Assembly (NCBI GenBank): GCA_009801085.1
Contig: VNWV01000005.1
Span: 2,728,001 to 2,792,000 of the forward strand
Direction: 5' to 3'
Source: Lasiodiplodia sp. COLG20
Taxonomy: Eukaryota; Ascomycota; Dothideomycetes; Botryosphaeriales; Botryosphaeriaceae
Length of the DNA stretch: 64,000 nucleotides
In this document: one piece after another, positions 1-10,949 of the stretch
Numbering within the stretch: position 1 is the first letter of the stretch
Layout of the letters: every line of letters starts with the position of its first letter
Position numbers and translations under genes: made by a program
Notes under the pieces: model-generated
The model's database searches: none
Seen by the model: only the letters and a program-made list of their open reading frames with translations
Told to the model about the DNA's origin: nothing

Positions 1-406
1 CAACACCACAGACTATTTCGTTTCCATTCCTATCAAATCATACATTAATCAAAAGCAAACAAATTATGTGTATTTCATAAGTGAATGAAGGCATAACACA
101 TTACAAGATCAGTAAAGTCGTAAGAATAGAGGGTATCACGTTGTCCTCGCGTCCCAGACCACAAAGCGTTCTCTGACGCCAATAGACTGCAACGCGCACC
201 GTATTTCCTTATACGAATCATTAGAGAGATAACACAGTCGTGACTGTCTGGAGTTACGAGTAATGTCCAGGCTTGCTTCTGCCCCGTTCTTTGCGGACGC
301 TCCCCTGAAGCAAGGGGTATACACCGTAGGCAAGCCTTGCGGTGCATTGGGTTGTGGGTGGATGGCAAAAGGCAGGAGCGGTAATATGAGCGGATAGCCA
401 GCAAGC
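1..406. other. 3' flank of PNS1, no gene seen
   Basis: No recognisable coding sequence. The open frames here are short, lack recognisable content and continue past the PNS1 stop. Probably 3' untranslated region and spacer. Confidence 0.5.
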
Positions 407-2175
407 TCAGGTATGAATGGCCTGCTGAACATGAGGATAAACGCTGATCATGCGAGCGTACAAGTCCGGGTGGTCCCGCACGAGCACCTCTGGGTCCCAG
501 GCGCAGGCGACGAAGATGGTGTCAATGCCGCTACTTAGTGGCGTCGTGAAGATGTTGCAAATTTGCAGACCGATCAGGAAAGCAAATGCAACAACCACAG
601 GGGTGTAAGCGCCGTCCTGGTTATAGGCAGGCGAGGTGAAGATGAGATAGAGGTAGGCAAGGAGCGCGCAGGCGTAAGCGATGAAGGTAGCGCCCATGCC
701 GAGGACGGGACCGATGAGGCATTCATTGACAAGAGCGTCAATACCACGATCCTTGATCATCCTGTGAACAGGTCAGTAACTTGGTCAAATACGTGTATAG
801 GGGAGTACTCACTTCCAGGTATCCTTGGCAGCAGCGATATATGATTTGCCATAAAGGGCAATGTACGAGAAGGCGTAGCGATTGAGGAATTGAACGGCCC
901 AATCGAGAAGGCCAATGATGCAGCCGAGGACGCAGAACAGAATGGTGCCGATAAGGTTGCCCTCGGAAGCTTCTTGTTGCTGGGCGATGGAGCAAAGCTG
1001 GCGCAGACAGTTGATTATGGCAACAATGAGGCTGCCAAAGCTGATAGATCCGAAGCTGTAGGTCAAAGAACGCCTGAGAGCTCCCCTGGTGGCGCCTTTC
1101 GGGAAATTGTTGGAGCAGAAGTACCATGAGCCGTAAACGCCGGAGATGGTCGTGTGGATAGTGTTCTTGAGCCACTCAGAGATCCAGTACATTGCAAAGG
1201 TGATGAAAACCAAAAGACCAATAACCTTGCCCTTGCCACAACCACCGGCACCGGTGCTGCAGGCAGGGTTGTTTCCTGGCTCATACTTGACGTAAACGGC
1301 GACCAAAGTCACGGCGTACCAGGCGCCAAAAGCTGCGCCAATCAGACCACCGATTGCGCTGACCAGATAGATATGGCCGTAGTTCTTGGAGACGTCGATG
1401 GCGGTCTGCAGCATCAAAGCGCTAAAGGGGATGCGCGGGATCCAGCTGATGAAGGCGATGACCATGAATATGGAGAAGAGCAGGAAGACGATTCCGCCTG
1501 ACCAATAATGCCTCGACAGCATGTAAATGGCGGTGACGAAGCCGAAGACGATGTTCAGAATGCCGGTGATCCAAATGAACTGCTTGGTAAAGGCGCGGGC
1601 GAGCCAGACATAGGCATAGCTGAAGACGGTGGCAATGCAGAGGCAGAAGATGAATAGGACGATGGTGTTGGTGGTGAGGCCGAAGTTGTTGGCGCCATCG
1701 TAAATACCGCCGCCATTGAAACCTTTGGTGTGAGCTGAGGCGCGTTAGTTAGCGAAGGCGGTAGTCTGAGCGCCTTGTTGTACTCACCGTATCCCTGAAT
1801 AGCGATGCCAGACACGACGACGAAACCCAAAAAGACGGCGATGAACTGGAGGAAGTGTCAGTGCTCGGTCGCCAGTAGTCAAGGCGCAGTGGAGCGTGCG
1901 CGCACCAAAATGCCAGCCCATAAGTCATTGTATTTGGGTTTGTCCAGCTTGAATGCCTGATCGAACGACGGCTTGTCGGCGGAGGCGCCATTTGGGGGAG
2001 GGCCATTTGGAGGAGGATAGTTCTGGCCGTAGTTTGGAGGCGGTTGGGCGTACTGCTTGTGAGGGTCGGGCGGCTGCTGGTAAGGCGCGCTGTTGTTGTA
2101 ACCATTGGTGTAGCCTTGTTGCTGGTGGCCTTGCGGCTGCTGGTAGTAGTCGGCGGCGGCGCCGTTGGATGCCAT
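407..2175 (-). CDS. PNS1: PNS1, choline transporter-like (CTL/SLC44) membrane protein
   Basis: Predicted 530-residue polytopic plasma-membrane protein of the CTL/SLC44 family. The yeast member is called PNS1, and its substrate is unsettled despite the choline-transporter name. Exons on the minus strand: 1906-2175, 1788-1845, 813-1722 and 407-761, with introns of 60, 65 and 51 bp in consistent phase. The first about 85 residues are a polar Gln/Pro/Tyr/Asn-rich cytosolic tail. About ten hydrophobic segments follow, with the family-typical stretches WIPRIPFSALMLQTAIDVS, YWISEWLKNTIHTTI, GVYGSWYF and KMIKDRGIDALVNECLIGPV. Length matches the family (about 530). The start is the only ATG that opens the polar tail; a GC-rich promoter lies upstream. 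Membership is clear; the transported substrate is not shown by sequence. Confidence 0.93.
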
Positions 2176-2796
2176 GGCTGCGTCGCGATCTCACTCTGCA
2201 AGGCGGGGTGGTAGGCAGAGGTGCAAGGTGTGCGATGAAGAAAAAAGTAGAATGCGGAGAGAAAGAGGGCGGGAGGACGATTGGCAGCTCCCATGACAGC
2301 ATTGTACCTGCCTCCCTGCACGATCGGCCCGCCGCTTCGCCAAGACGGGTAAGGTGCCGGTGCCAAAGGAAGACCCACTCCACAAGCTTCGCTGGTGCCG
2401 ATCAGCATCTGATCGCACCGTCATCAGCTAGCCCTTCTCTTCTCCATCTATCAAGCGCTGCCTCTGGCGCTGAACGAGCGACTTCATTTCCCAGGACAAC
2501 CCTGCTTACGCCGTCGTGTCACAGTGCGGGGTCGCCACCATCTTCAGTGCAAATATCATAAGCATCGCCCTGATATTCCTTGTGCCACTCGAGGAAAGAC
2601 TGTGACTTGCAGCGTCACTACTGAGCCGCCTCGATGCGAAGTACAGAGGTTCTCGGCAATTGGCTCTGTAAATACGTCCCTAACGAACGGGATCGGTATG
2701 ATGTCAATCAGGGTAATGCTGAGGGCAAGCTATAAACGTGGCATATCCGACTCTGAGGAAAATCCAAACCCCAGATCGATTTCTTAGAAGTCGAGC
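2176..2796. other. Divergent intergenic region PNS1 / hydrolase
   Basis: A 621-bp spacer between two divergently transcribed genes, so it should hold both promoters. I see no conserved element with confidence; overlapping open frames here are low-complexity shadows. Confidence 0.5.
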
Positions 2797-3759
2797 ATGT
2801 CTCATTCACAAGATTCACCATATTCGTTCCTCAAACTCAAGGACCCCGGCCACGAGTATGCCAACACAAAGCACATCTCCTTCCTCTTTGCCCAGCAGAC
2901 CCTCTCTGCCGCCACCTTCGGCTATGACTTCTTTCTTTCACTTCCCCCAGATTACGCTGCGCTGACGGACAAGAAATGGCCTTTGATCATATTCCTCCAC
3001 GGGGCTGGCGAATCGCAAAGAGGGCCGAACGAATCCTATGCCTGTCTGCGTCATGGGATTCCCAAGATCATCCTCTGCTATGACAAACTCAAGGACGGCT
3101 CTGACCCCAGCGTGAGCATACCCATGGCTGAGCGCTTGCGTTCTCGAAAGTCCAGGTCAGATCTTTCAGCCACCCCTGTCCCACCCGACGTTTGCCGTCA
3201 AGTTGCCGAGGAGTTTGTAACTCTGACACCCGTCCTCGACATGGGTAAGTCTCAATCCTATTGCAGTTTACATACTCTGACTATACACTTTCCAGGAAAT
3301 GGCTATGGCTGGAATGAAGCCATCTTGACTTCGCTCCTCGACGAAATCCTCCCTCATCTCCGCATCGACCTGCAGCGGGTCCACCTCACTGGTTTCTCCA
3401 TGGGTGGTGGCGGGACTTGGGAATTAGCCCTGCACACGCCAAATCGCTTTGCCACTTTGACCCCTATCTGTGGCTACGGGGACACGTTGAGAGCGAGTCA
3501 GATTGCTCGCATTCCGCAGTGGGTGCATCACGGCGAACGGGATGACATTATCGACATATCCCGGAGCGAACGCATGGTTACAGCGCTGGAGAAGGCCGGT
3601 GCCGATGTGAAATTTAGCAGGTACCCAGACTTGGCCCATGACTCCTGGACCGAGACATACAACAACATGGACTTGTGGACGTGGATGCTGGCGACTAAAA
3701 GTGAAGCACACGTGGAGTCGGAGATTTTGCCAGAAGGAGACAAGGTCACTGTTGCATAG
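2797..3759 (+). CDS. Alpha/beta hydrolase, predicted peptidase/esterase (COG4099-like)
   Basis: Predicted 303-residue cytosolic alpha/beta-hydrolase. Strand beta with the oxyanion motif is PLIIFLHGAGE, the nucleophile elbow is GFSMGGGG (Ser), the acid is probably in HHGERDDII and the catalytic His in DLAHDSW. These place it among phospholipase/carboxylesterase-like hydrolases (COG4099 'predicted peptidase' type). A 51-bp intron at 3245-3295 (GTAAGT..TTTCCAG) is a multiple of three, so the frame stays open without splicing. Removing it joins DMG to NGYGWNE, giving a better family fit. No signal peptide, so probably intracellular. The stop is only 5 bp from a MITE, so the 3' UTR must lie inside that element. 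Substrate unknown. Confidence 0.85.
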   Translation: MSHSQDSPYSFLKLKDPGHEYANTKHISFLFAQQTLSAATFGYDFFLSLPPDYAALTDKKWPLIIFLHGAGESQRGPNESYACLRHGIPKIILCYDKLKDGSDPSVSIPMAERLRSRKSRSDLSATPVPPDVCRQVAEEFVTLTPVLDMGKSQSYCSLHTLTIHFPGNGYGWNEAILTSLLDEILPHLRIDLQRVHLTGFSMGGGGTWELALHTPNRFATLTPICGYGDTLRASQIARIPQWVHHGERDDIIDISRSERMVTALEKAGADVKFSRYPDLAHDSWTETYNNMDLWTWMLATKSEAHVESEILPEGDKVTVA

Positions 3760-3764
3760 CGTGG

Positions 3765-4006
3765 TACAGCCCTCTCTCGCAGCCGATGGCTAGCGCGAAG
3801 AATAGCAGGGGTGTAGAATATAACGTAACTATGCCCCAGCTCTGCCTAGAAAAGTTAACATATGTGGGTAGGTAAAGCTATCATCCGGACGAGAATGTCG
3901 AATTAAAAATTCTACATACACGTCCAGACGATAGCTTCACCTACCCATAACATGAGAAAAAAAAAAACAAATCCACGCTAGCCATCGGCCGCGAGAGGGG
4001 ACTGTA
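3765..4006 (+). mobile_element. MITE copy A, TA-flanked, composite palindrome (238 bp)
   Basis: Non-coding 238-bp element (3767-4004) between TA dinucleotides. About 29-bp terminal inverted repeats start CAG[TC]CCCTCTCGC and end in GCCGATGGCTAGCG. Inside lies a second inverted repeat (3866-3946) with arms starting GGGTAGGT[AG]AAGCTATC around an AT-rich spacer. The TA duplication and CAG terminus fit Tc1/mariner-type transposition; no transposase is present, so it is non-autonomous. Copies B, C and D are at 13936, 46811 and about 38600. It starts 5 bp after the hydrolase stop codon. Confidence 0.9.
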
Positions 4007-4125
4007 AGGATCATCGGATCACTAGTTCGAGCATTCCAAATTGGTGCTTGTGAAGCAAGTACGTTGAGCTTTTAACAATTCATGATTACGGTCTATGGAG
4101 CCTCCAGATTAAGCAGCCTCGTACA

Positions 4126-5243
4126 TTAAGGAAAAAGGGCTGACCAGTCTTCGGACTTGAAGTAGTCCTCCAAAGTGCTCATGAGGCTCTCGCCGCCAAT
4201 CTGAGCAAGTGTCACGTTAGCTTCATCCGCAACAACTTGAGCAATGGCAAGGCAGAACAAGAGCAGGCTGAAGGTCAACTTACATCTTTGGGGTACAGAG
4301 TATCGGTATCGCCACCGTCGTAGCCAAAGTCACGGAGATAGAGCCAGCATTCCTCCAGGTGATCCTTAAGGTCATCGTCGGCCTGGACCAGGTCCCTGAA
4401 CTCCTGCCGCGAGACGGTTTTGATTCCCCCGTCGCCCGCCAGCTTCTGACCCAGCGTCCGGGCCCAGATTGCCATGAATTCGCGGTAACTGCACACCTGG
4501 CTGGCGGCCATTAGCCTGGCTCCTGGCTGCACGTCCTCGATGAGCTTCCTGACGAGGGGCCCCGTGTCTCTGCGGGTCCAGACGAACGGGCACTTGCTGG
4601 AACTGTCGGAGATGTCCAGATGCCAGTAGCCTCCGGTCGCGGGATCCCTGCAGATCTCAGTCGTTGGCGCGCGACGCCAGTTGTCGGTGTAGAGGCCGAC
4701 GTGGATGAAGCTGGCCTTCGCGCTCAAGCCCGACGCCACCATGGCCCGGTCCTCGCGGACGAAGCGCTCGACCGCGGCCTTGCTGTCGAAGTGCCACACT
4801 CGCGTGTACTTGGCGCCCGAGAGCCGCGAGGCGTCGGGAAGGCTGCTGTACACGAAGCGCTCCAGCGTGCGCTGCACCTCGGGCACCGCCGCCGCGAGCG
4901 CCATGTTCGTGCCGCGCTGTGTCTCCAGCTCGGCGCACTGCTGGTTCGCGGTGATGCCGCGCGCTGCTGCGGCCGACCTGACTGCCGCGTCGCCCAGCGG
5001 CGCCCAGTAGTCCGTCATGGCGAAGATGGCGTGTGCGCCCGTGAAGGCCGCCGTCAGGGATGCGACGTCGTCCTGGTCCGCTCGCACCAGTTCGACGCCG
5101 CGCGCTGCCCATTCCTGGGCTGAAGCCTTGGAAGGATCGCGAGTGATGGCGCGGATCCGCCAGTTGCTGTCGTTGATGAAAGCATCAGCGACGCTGCCGC
5201 CTTGGTTGCCTGTAATGCCCACAATGACCAGAAGCTTCGACAT
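4126..5243 (-). CDS. NmrA-like NAD(P)-binding protein
   Basis: Predicted 344-residue NmrA-family atypical short-chain dehydrogenase. Exon 1 is 4284-5243 and exon 2 is 4126-4200; the 83-bp intron (GTAAGT..TTGCTCAG) is supported by the last exon, which encodes the family's acidic/aromatic C-terminus LEDYFKSEDWSALFP. The Rossmann motif GITGNQGG starts at residue 9. Further family features are ITRDPSK, the hydrophobic core VYSSLPDAS, HFDSKAAVE and FIHVGLYTDN. The classical YxxxK catalytic pair is absent, as in NmrA proteins that sense rather than reduce. Some relatives regulate nitrogen metabolite repression; many are redox sensors or reductases, so the role is open. It is divergent from an amidase gene at 6000. 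Confidence 0.9.
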
Positions 5244-5999
5244 GGTGAGTTGATTTTTGGAAGACTGAAGCCGAAAATGAAGTGAATGATATGATGGGTT
5301 TGATGCTGTTGGTACTGCTCCTAGGTAGTATTTCGAGCTTTATTTATGTGATATTGAAGCAATAGCATTGATTCTGTAGGCGTCAAAATGATTATTCATC
5401 ACCTATTGAATGGAACGGACGAAATGGAACGGACGCTAATTACCGAGACCTAGCGTTTCCCGCACTCCATTTCTCAAGCGGAAAGAGCTTGACGGAACTG
5501 AACTTGGTGAATTCAGCAGACTTGTAAGTCTTGGGATAGCCAAGCCCAAGCGGGGCTGTATGTTCTTGAGGAAACACATAGGTGACTCGGCCCTCCGGCG
5601 CAAGAACAGTGACCACATCATTGTGGATACCCTTTCGAAGGCGTGGTAGATAGCAGGAGGTGGTCCAAGACAGACTTGAGAAACAGAATGTGGGAATGAT
5701 CCAGTACATCGACAGCAGATATATAGCACCGTCCGTTAAGATTCGTCCGATTTGAAAGGCGATATAGAGACCGAGAAACCCCCGCTCTCAGTTCTCCACT
5801 TCAGCTTCGGCTCCCAACTTCTACCGACAAAATACGGACAAGTTAACGTGTTCAACTCTACGCCTCGGGATAGTTGAGTAATCCAGAATCTTCGCCAATT
5901 TTTCGTGAGGTCCGTTCCTGCCGGCCTGATGGAGACGGGTGGACATATAAGACAGGTTGGTAATGGAGAAGAAGAGTCGCCAGTGGGAGTTACATCATC
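5244..5999. other. Divergent promoter region, NmrA-like / amidase
   Basis: A 756-bp spacer between two divergent genes. GATA cores occur on the plus strand at 5288, 5352, 5535, 5626, 5649, 5718, 5761 and 5869, but only the one at 5649 (AGATAG) fits the fungal HGATAR site. That is close to chance for this length. No gene recognised. Confidence 0.4.
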
Positions 6000-7797
6000 A
6001 TGGATTGGAAGACTATTGCAGAGGACAAACGCAACTCGATCATCGACAAGATCCCAGAAGAATGGCGCATCCCTTCTTTCCCCCCGCCAGAAGCCCTACC
6101 AGATGTCTCGGGAAGCTATATACGCCAATATCTTACTTCGCGAGAGATAGATATTACTGAGACGGATGCAGTCGGCATAATTCACAAAACAACCACCAGA
6201 GAATGGACGGCCAAGGAGGTCACGCTAGCCTTTTGTCATCGAGCTGCCTTGGCTCATCAGATGGTGTCTTGCCTCCACGAAATTTTCTTCGACGATGCCA
6301 TAAAAGACGCCGATCGTTTGGACTCCTACTTTGAGCAGTCCGGTAAACCAGTGGGGCCTCTCCACGGCCTGCCCATCAGCCTCAAGGACTCGATCCACGT
6401 CAAGGGGGTCGAAACTACCATGGGCTACGTTGGCTGGATCGGAACATTCGAAGGCAAAAAGGACAGCGAAAAGTACAGGAACGTAGAAGCCGAGGTGGCG
6501 ACTCAATTGCGCACCCTGGGGGCAATCCTGTACGTCAAGACCAGCGTTCCACCAGCGTCTTGCAGTGCCGAAACCGGCAACAACATTATCGGCTACACGA
6601 CCAACCCATACAACCGCATGCTCACCGCCGGTGGTAGCTCTGGTGGCGAAGGAGCTCTTATTGCCCTACGCGGCAGCCCAGCCGGATTGGGGACAGATAT
6701 CGGCGCATCCATCAGGCTACCAGCGCATTTCAACGGCCTCTACGGGTTGAAACCGAGTTACCACCGGCTCCCACTCAGAGGGCTAGCGACACCAATGGAT
6801 GGTCAAGATACTTGTGTTTTCGTTGTCGGCCCTATGGCAACAACATCGAGGTCCACCACACTGCTCATGAAGAGCTTGCTACGCTGCGAGCCGTGGCTGA
6901 GCGATCCACTGGTGCTTGAAATACCTTGGCGAGACGACATATATCTCGAAACGCTCAAGATAGCCAGTGGTGCGGGCAGAAAGCTATCGTTTGGTACTCC
7001 GCTCTGACGGGGTAGTGAATCCACAGCCACCGGTTGTTAGGGCGCTGGACATCGTGGAAAGCGCAGTCCGACGCGCTGGGCATGACATCGTGAGCTTTTC
7101 ACTGCCCAGGTACCCTGAGGCCCTCCGACCCTTTTTCGGGACATGCTTCATAGACGGGGCCGCCGACGTTCTCAAACAGCTCGCCCTCTCTGGAGAGCCA
7201 GTGAACCCTGTGATGCCCCCTTTCTTCCATGTCGACACTCCCAAAATCCTGGACGCGACCGAGATTATGAAGTTGAACAAGGCCATCCGTGAATACCGTG
7301 CCGACTTCTTGGACCACTGGAACCGGACCGCTGAAATCACGGCAGCGGGACAGCCTGTTGATGCTATCCTTATGCCCGTCTTTCCTTCAGCCGCACCGAG
7401 GAAGGGCAATGTGAACTGGCTAGGTGAGCCTTGATTACAGCATGAAATGACACGCACTAACAATCTACGAAGGATACACGGCCATCATCAATCTTCTCGA
7501 CTATGCGTCTTATGCAATCCCAGTGTGCCGAGTTGACAAAACGATAGACCTGCACAGACAATCCGAGCGTGTATCACTCGGGGAAGAAGATGATATTGTA
7601 CATCGTGACTGTAAGTAAATGGAAACTCGGATGGGCGCTAAATATTGTTACTCACCTTCCAACCAGATGATCCTGAGTTGCACCACGGTGTCCCTGTAGG
7701 GCTACAAATTGTTGGTAGAAGGCTGCAAGAAGAGAAGGTTCTTGCCTTGGGAGAATTCATCTCTGGTGTTATTTCAGGCATTGATGCTCAGGCCTAA
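6000..7797 (+). pseudogene. Amidase-signature (acetamidase-like) gene with a +1 frameshift
   Basis: Encodes an amidase-signature hydrolase (amide to acid plus ammonia) of the fungal acetamidase group. Exons are 6000-7423, 7473-7610 and 7667-7797. The Ser-Ser-Lys triad is visible: Lys in LPISLKDS, cis-Ser in GGSSGGEGAL, nucleophile Ser in GTDIGASIRLPA (GAS instead of the usual GGS). The frame opening at 6000 stops at 7005-7007, while the family sequence continues in the +1 frame with RSDGVVNPQPPV and runs to the end through two clean introns (49 and 56 bp). Dropping one base near 6990-7003 gives 563 codons and correct phase at both introns, the usual family length. I find no splice pair that would bypass the shift. 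Either a young pseudogene or a one-base sequence error. Divergent from the NmrA-like gene. Confidence 0.82.
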
Positions 7798-9702
7798 CTG
7801 GTGTGACCATCCAAAAGGCTTTTTTTACCTATTCGTTCTCTATCTCTTTATTTATCCACATTTCGAAAACTTCCTCTGAATACCTTTATGTCTATAAAAA
7901 TGAAAACTTAAAAGATCGATAGTTAAAGCTTTGGACGTAAACGTAGATTTAATCATCGTAAGAAATCAATAAGACGATGGCTTCCACTCCCACATTAGTC
8001 GACTGCCGTTTTTCGCAAACAGAATGGAGATAGACTATTCTTTTAAAACCTTCGGTGAACCCTCCACGCCACTTTATGACGTGAAAAGATGCTCTATGAG
8101 GCGTACACCACACACATCTCCAAGGTCCACAATACTTGTCAATTTCTACAGGCCGACTGAAAGCATAAGTAGGCAAAGAGAGATATCATTTGTAACAACT
8201 TATTCAAAAGACCCGCGACACAGCCTCTACCGTTCAAGCAATCGTGACGTATGTCCACTCAAGTCAATACTTCCTAAACTTCTTCCCTTACCCCTCAACA
8301 CTTTCATGCTAATGTTTGAGGAGATAAAAAAAAGTTTTCTAGCATACTCCAAACCACGACGAAACACTCAACATCAGCACCCCCCGCCATAACCCCCGGC
8401 CGTACTCACCGTAACTCGGCCCGCAGCACCCCGGCTCGAGCCGACTCACCTTCCGACCCAACCGTGCGTGCGACCCGAGACTTCTCGCTCTCGAACTACG
8501 AGCGGCCAACCCGCCGAAACGAACGAGTCAACCGGTTCTAACTAGTTAGCGGAAAACACCCCACCTGCCCATCCAGGAAATCCGAAAGCCCACCAAAGCA
8601 TGTGAAAAAAGGGCCTCCTCCCCACACCCCCCACCATTGAAATTCTCCGGTGTGTGGTCCTCACCACCCACACACCGCCCGAATCGCTTACCGCCCAACA
8701 TGACTGACCCCCCCACACACGCCCAAAGACTCGCGGCCCGAAAACTGAGCATCTGAAGGGTGAGAAACGTGCCCGATTTATTGGGGCACACGGAATTCCT
8801 TCAAGAATCCTCCATAATTCGCATCAGCTGCAGGAACAAAAAGACCATCCCACCTGATGCATAAACCAGAAATCCTGCAGTATGATGTGCTTTAATGCCG
8901 CCGCGGCCGGGGCGCTTACCAGCAAAAAATCGCGATCTGATTAGCTGGTAGGTCACTTTCCCTTTCCCACCGCGTATTCCCCCCCGCGAGCTAACCGGTA
9001 CGGACCGAGGTGTAACGAATCGGGAAAATGATTCCCCTCCAAACGCGCAAAGCCGGCCCGCGTGACACCGCCTTCACTACTACATGCTTTATCAATACTC
9101 CAAAGTACTGCAACGTCCGTTGGGTGGTCAGCAGGCGGCACCGTAGCATTTTGGGCACGAATTATGTGGACCCGACCATGACCACCAAGTATTACTCAGC
9201 TTCCTTTTTGTGCAGGTGGGAGATGGAAACGCGGCGGGATTTTTGGTTGCGGGAGAAATCGGGAGCGGTCCAAGCTTCCATACCGGTGAGCATTGAGACG
9301 AACAGGAAAGCAGTTGTTGTTTCATGTAGCTCTATTATGTTTGTTATCTATTGCAGGCTCTACAAGAAAGCCGCAACAATGGTCTTCGGGTAAAAGGAAG
9401 ACAAGAGCCATATCTGGAAAGCTGCCTAATGATCCCTGTCGCATGTTCCTAGTTGCTACCGAATCCTACTTCTCCTGCGCATGCCCGCTTTGCACCAAAG
9501 TTGATAAAGCCGATAAATCAAATAGGGGGAATAATCGTGAAGAAAACCGAAAAGAGAACAGCATGGTGCGCGAATGCTACAATGAAAAGGCAAATATAAA
9601 AGCGCATGGAGAAGAAAACGACGAGCTGCCATCAGCAACCGCCATGAAGCCGTAACCGTTTTTCGTATCCGTGAAAAGGAAATGCAGGGACTACTACCTC
9701 AC
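7798..9702. other. 1.9-kb intergenic stretch, no gene recognised
   Basis: Contains only short open frames without recognisable content. 8390-8800 is strongly C-rich on the plus strand with CCCCACACAC-like runs. Nothing supports a gene or a mobile element. Confidence 0.4.
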
Positions 9703-10949
9703 TCACAGCTTTGATGAGTTCTGCACCTTCTCCACCCTCTTCAGGATGTGCGGGAAGAGAGGGTGAGACTCCTCTAGGCCGGTGATCTGCGCCGTCGCCT
9801 CCTTCGCGTTGTTCTCCTTCAGGATCTTGGCGAGCTCGAAACTCTCATCGTCGCCCTCGACGTTCTGGAAGCGCAGAGCCATCTCAGCAGCACCGAGAAG
9901 GTTCTCGAAACTCTCGCCCATCTCGGCGAGCTGCGAAGCCGGGCCGATAAAGCGTTCCTTGCGGGACAGTTTGCGGAGAGGTGCACGGCCGACACGCCTG
10001 ACGTCGTCTTCAAGGGCAGGGTTGGAAATGCGCTTAACGATCTTCTCGACGTAGTCGTTCTGCTCCTGTGCCGAGATACCGTGCTTGTTGACAATCAGGT
10101 GAGCAGTCTCGCGAAGGCAGTCACGGACGATGTCGTGAATCTCATTGTCTTGCATGGAGTCGTGGATCAGCCTCTTGTTGCGGTTGTAGCCGTAGTAAGC
10201 AGCCGAGGCGTGGGAAGTGTTGACCGTGTACAGCTTGCGCTCGATGTAAGGCTCGAGGTGGTCGACGAAGTGAACGCCGTCGATCTCTGGGTGCCGAACA
10301 CCCTCAAAGGGCGGCAGCTCAACGCACCATTCGAAGAACTTCTCGATCTTGACGTTCAAGCCAGCGTCGGGGTCCTGGTGCGGGACAATGCGGTCGATTG
10401 CGGAGTTGGCAAAACGCGCCTTGGAGTCGATATTTTGCTTGGTTTCATCGGACAACCTCTCCTCAATGAAGCCGCGCCATGTGTTGGTTGCATTGATCGC
10501 GTTCTCGCAGGCAATGACGGCCAGAGGGTAGTCGAGCTTCCTGCTCTCGATGCCCTTGGCAACGGGCTCGGCAATGAACTTGAGAATGTTGGGTCCGACA
10601 GCGCAAGTGACGACGTCGGCGGTTGCGATCTCCTCAATCACCTGGTCAAGCTTGTACTTGCTGTTCAGGGCGCGGTAGTGGTCGATCTGGAACGTCTTCT
10701 CGCCGTCGTCGCCAATTTCCGTCACCGTGTAGCTCTTGGTCGAGTTCAGGGCGTCGATGATCTTGTCCATGACATCCACGAAGATGACTTCATAGCCGGA
10801 CTTGTGCAAGCTGCGGAGGTCAGCATGTGCTCGCCGGGTGCGCCCTCAGCGGCGCGGGATGCAAGGGCGGATACTCACAATTCGGCGACGAAGCCGCGGC
10901 CGATGTTGCCACCGCCGAAGTGGACCGCCTTCCTATCGTACTTGGACAT
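9703..10949 (-). CDS. mpdA: Mannitol-1-phosphate 5-dehydrogenase
   Basis: Predicted 392-residue NAD-dependent enzyme interconverting fructose-6-phosphate and mannitol-1-phosphate in the cytosol, the first step of the fungal mannitol pathway. Exon 1 is 10879-10949 and exon 2 is 9703-10810, with a 68-bp intron (GTGAGT..CCGCAG). The N-terminal Rossmann motif [11 protein letters not shown] lies in exon 1 and splices to [15 protein letters not shown]. Other family blocks are [53 protein letters not shown] and a C-terminal [14 protein letters not shown]. Length matches the family. The ATG encodes the expected [14 protein letters not shown] start. Very secure assignment. Confidence 0.96.

Noticed and set aside
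5244..5999. GATA-site cluster as evidence of AreA control
   Set aside because: Eight GATA cores on the plus strand and none noticed on the minus, about what chance gives for both strands together, and only one fits HGATAR.
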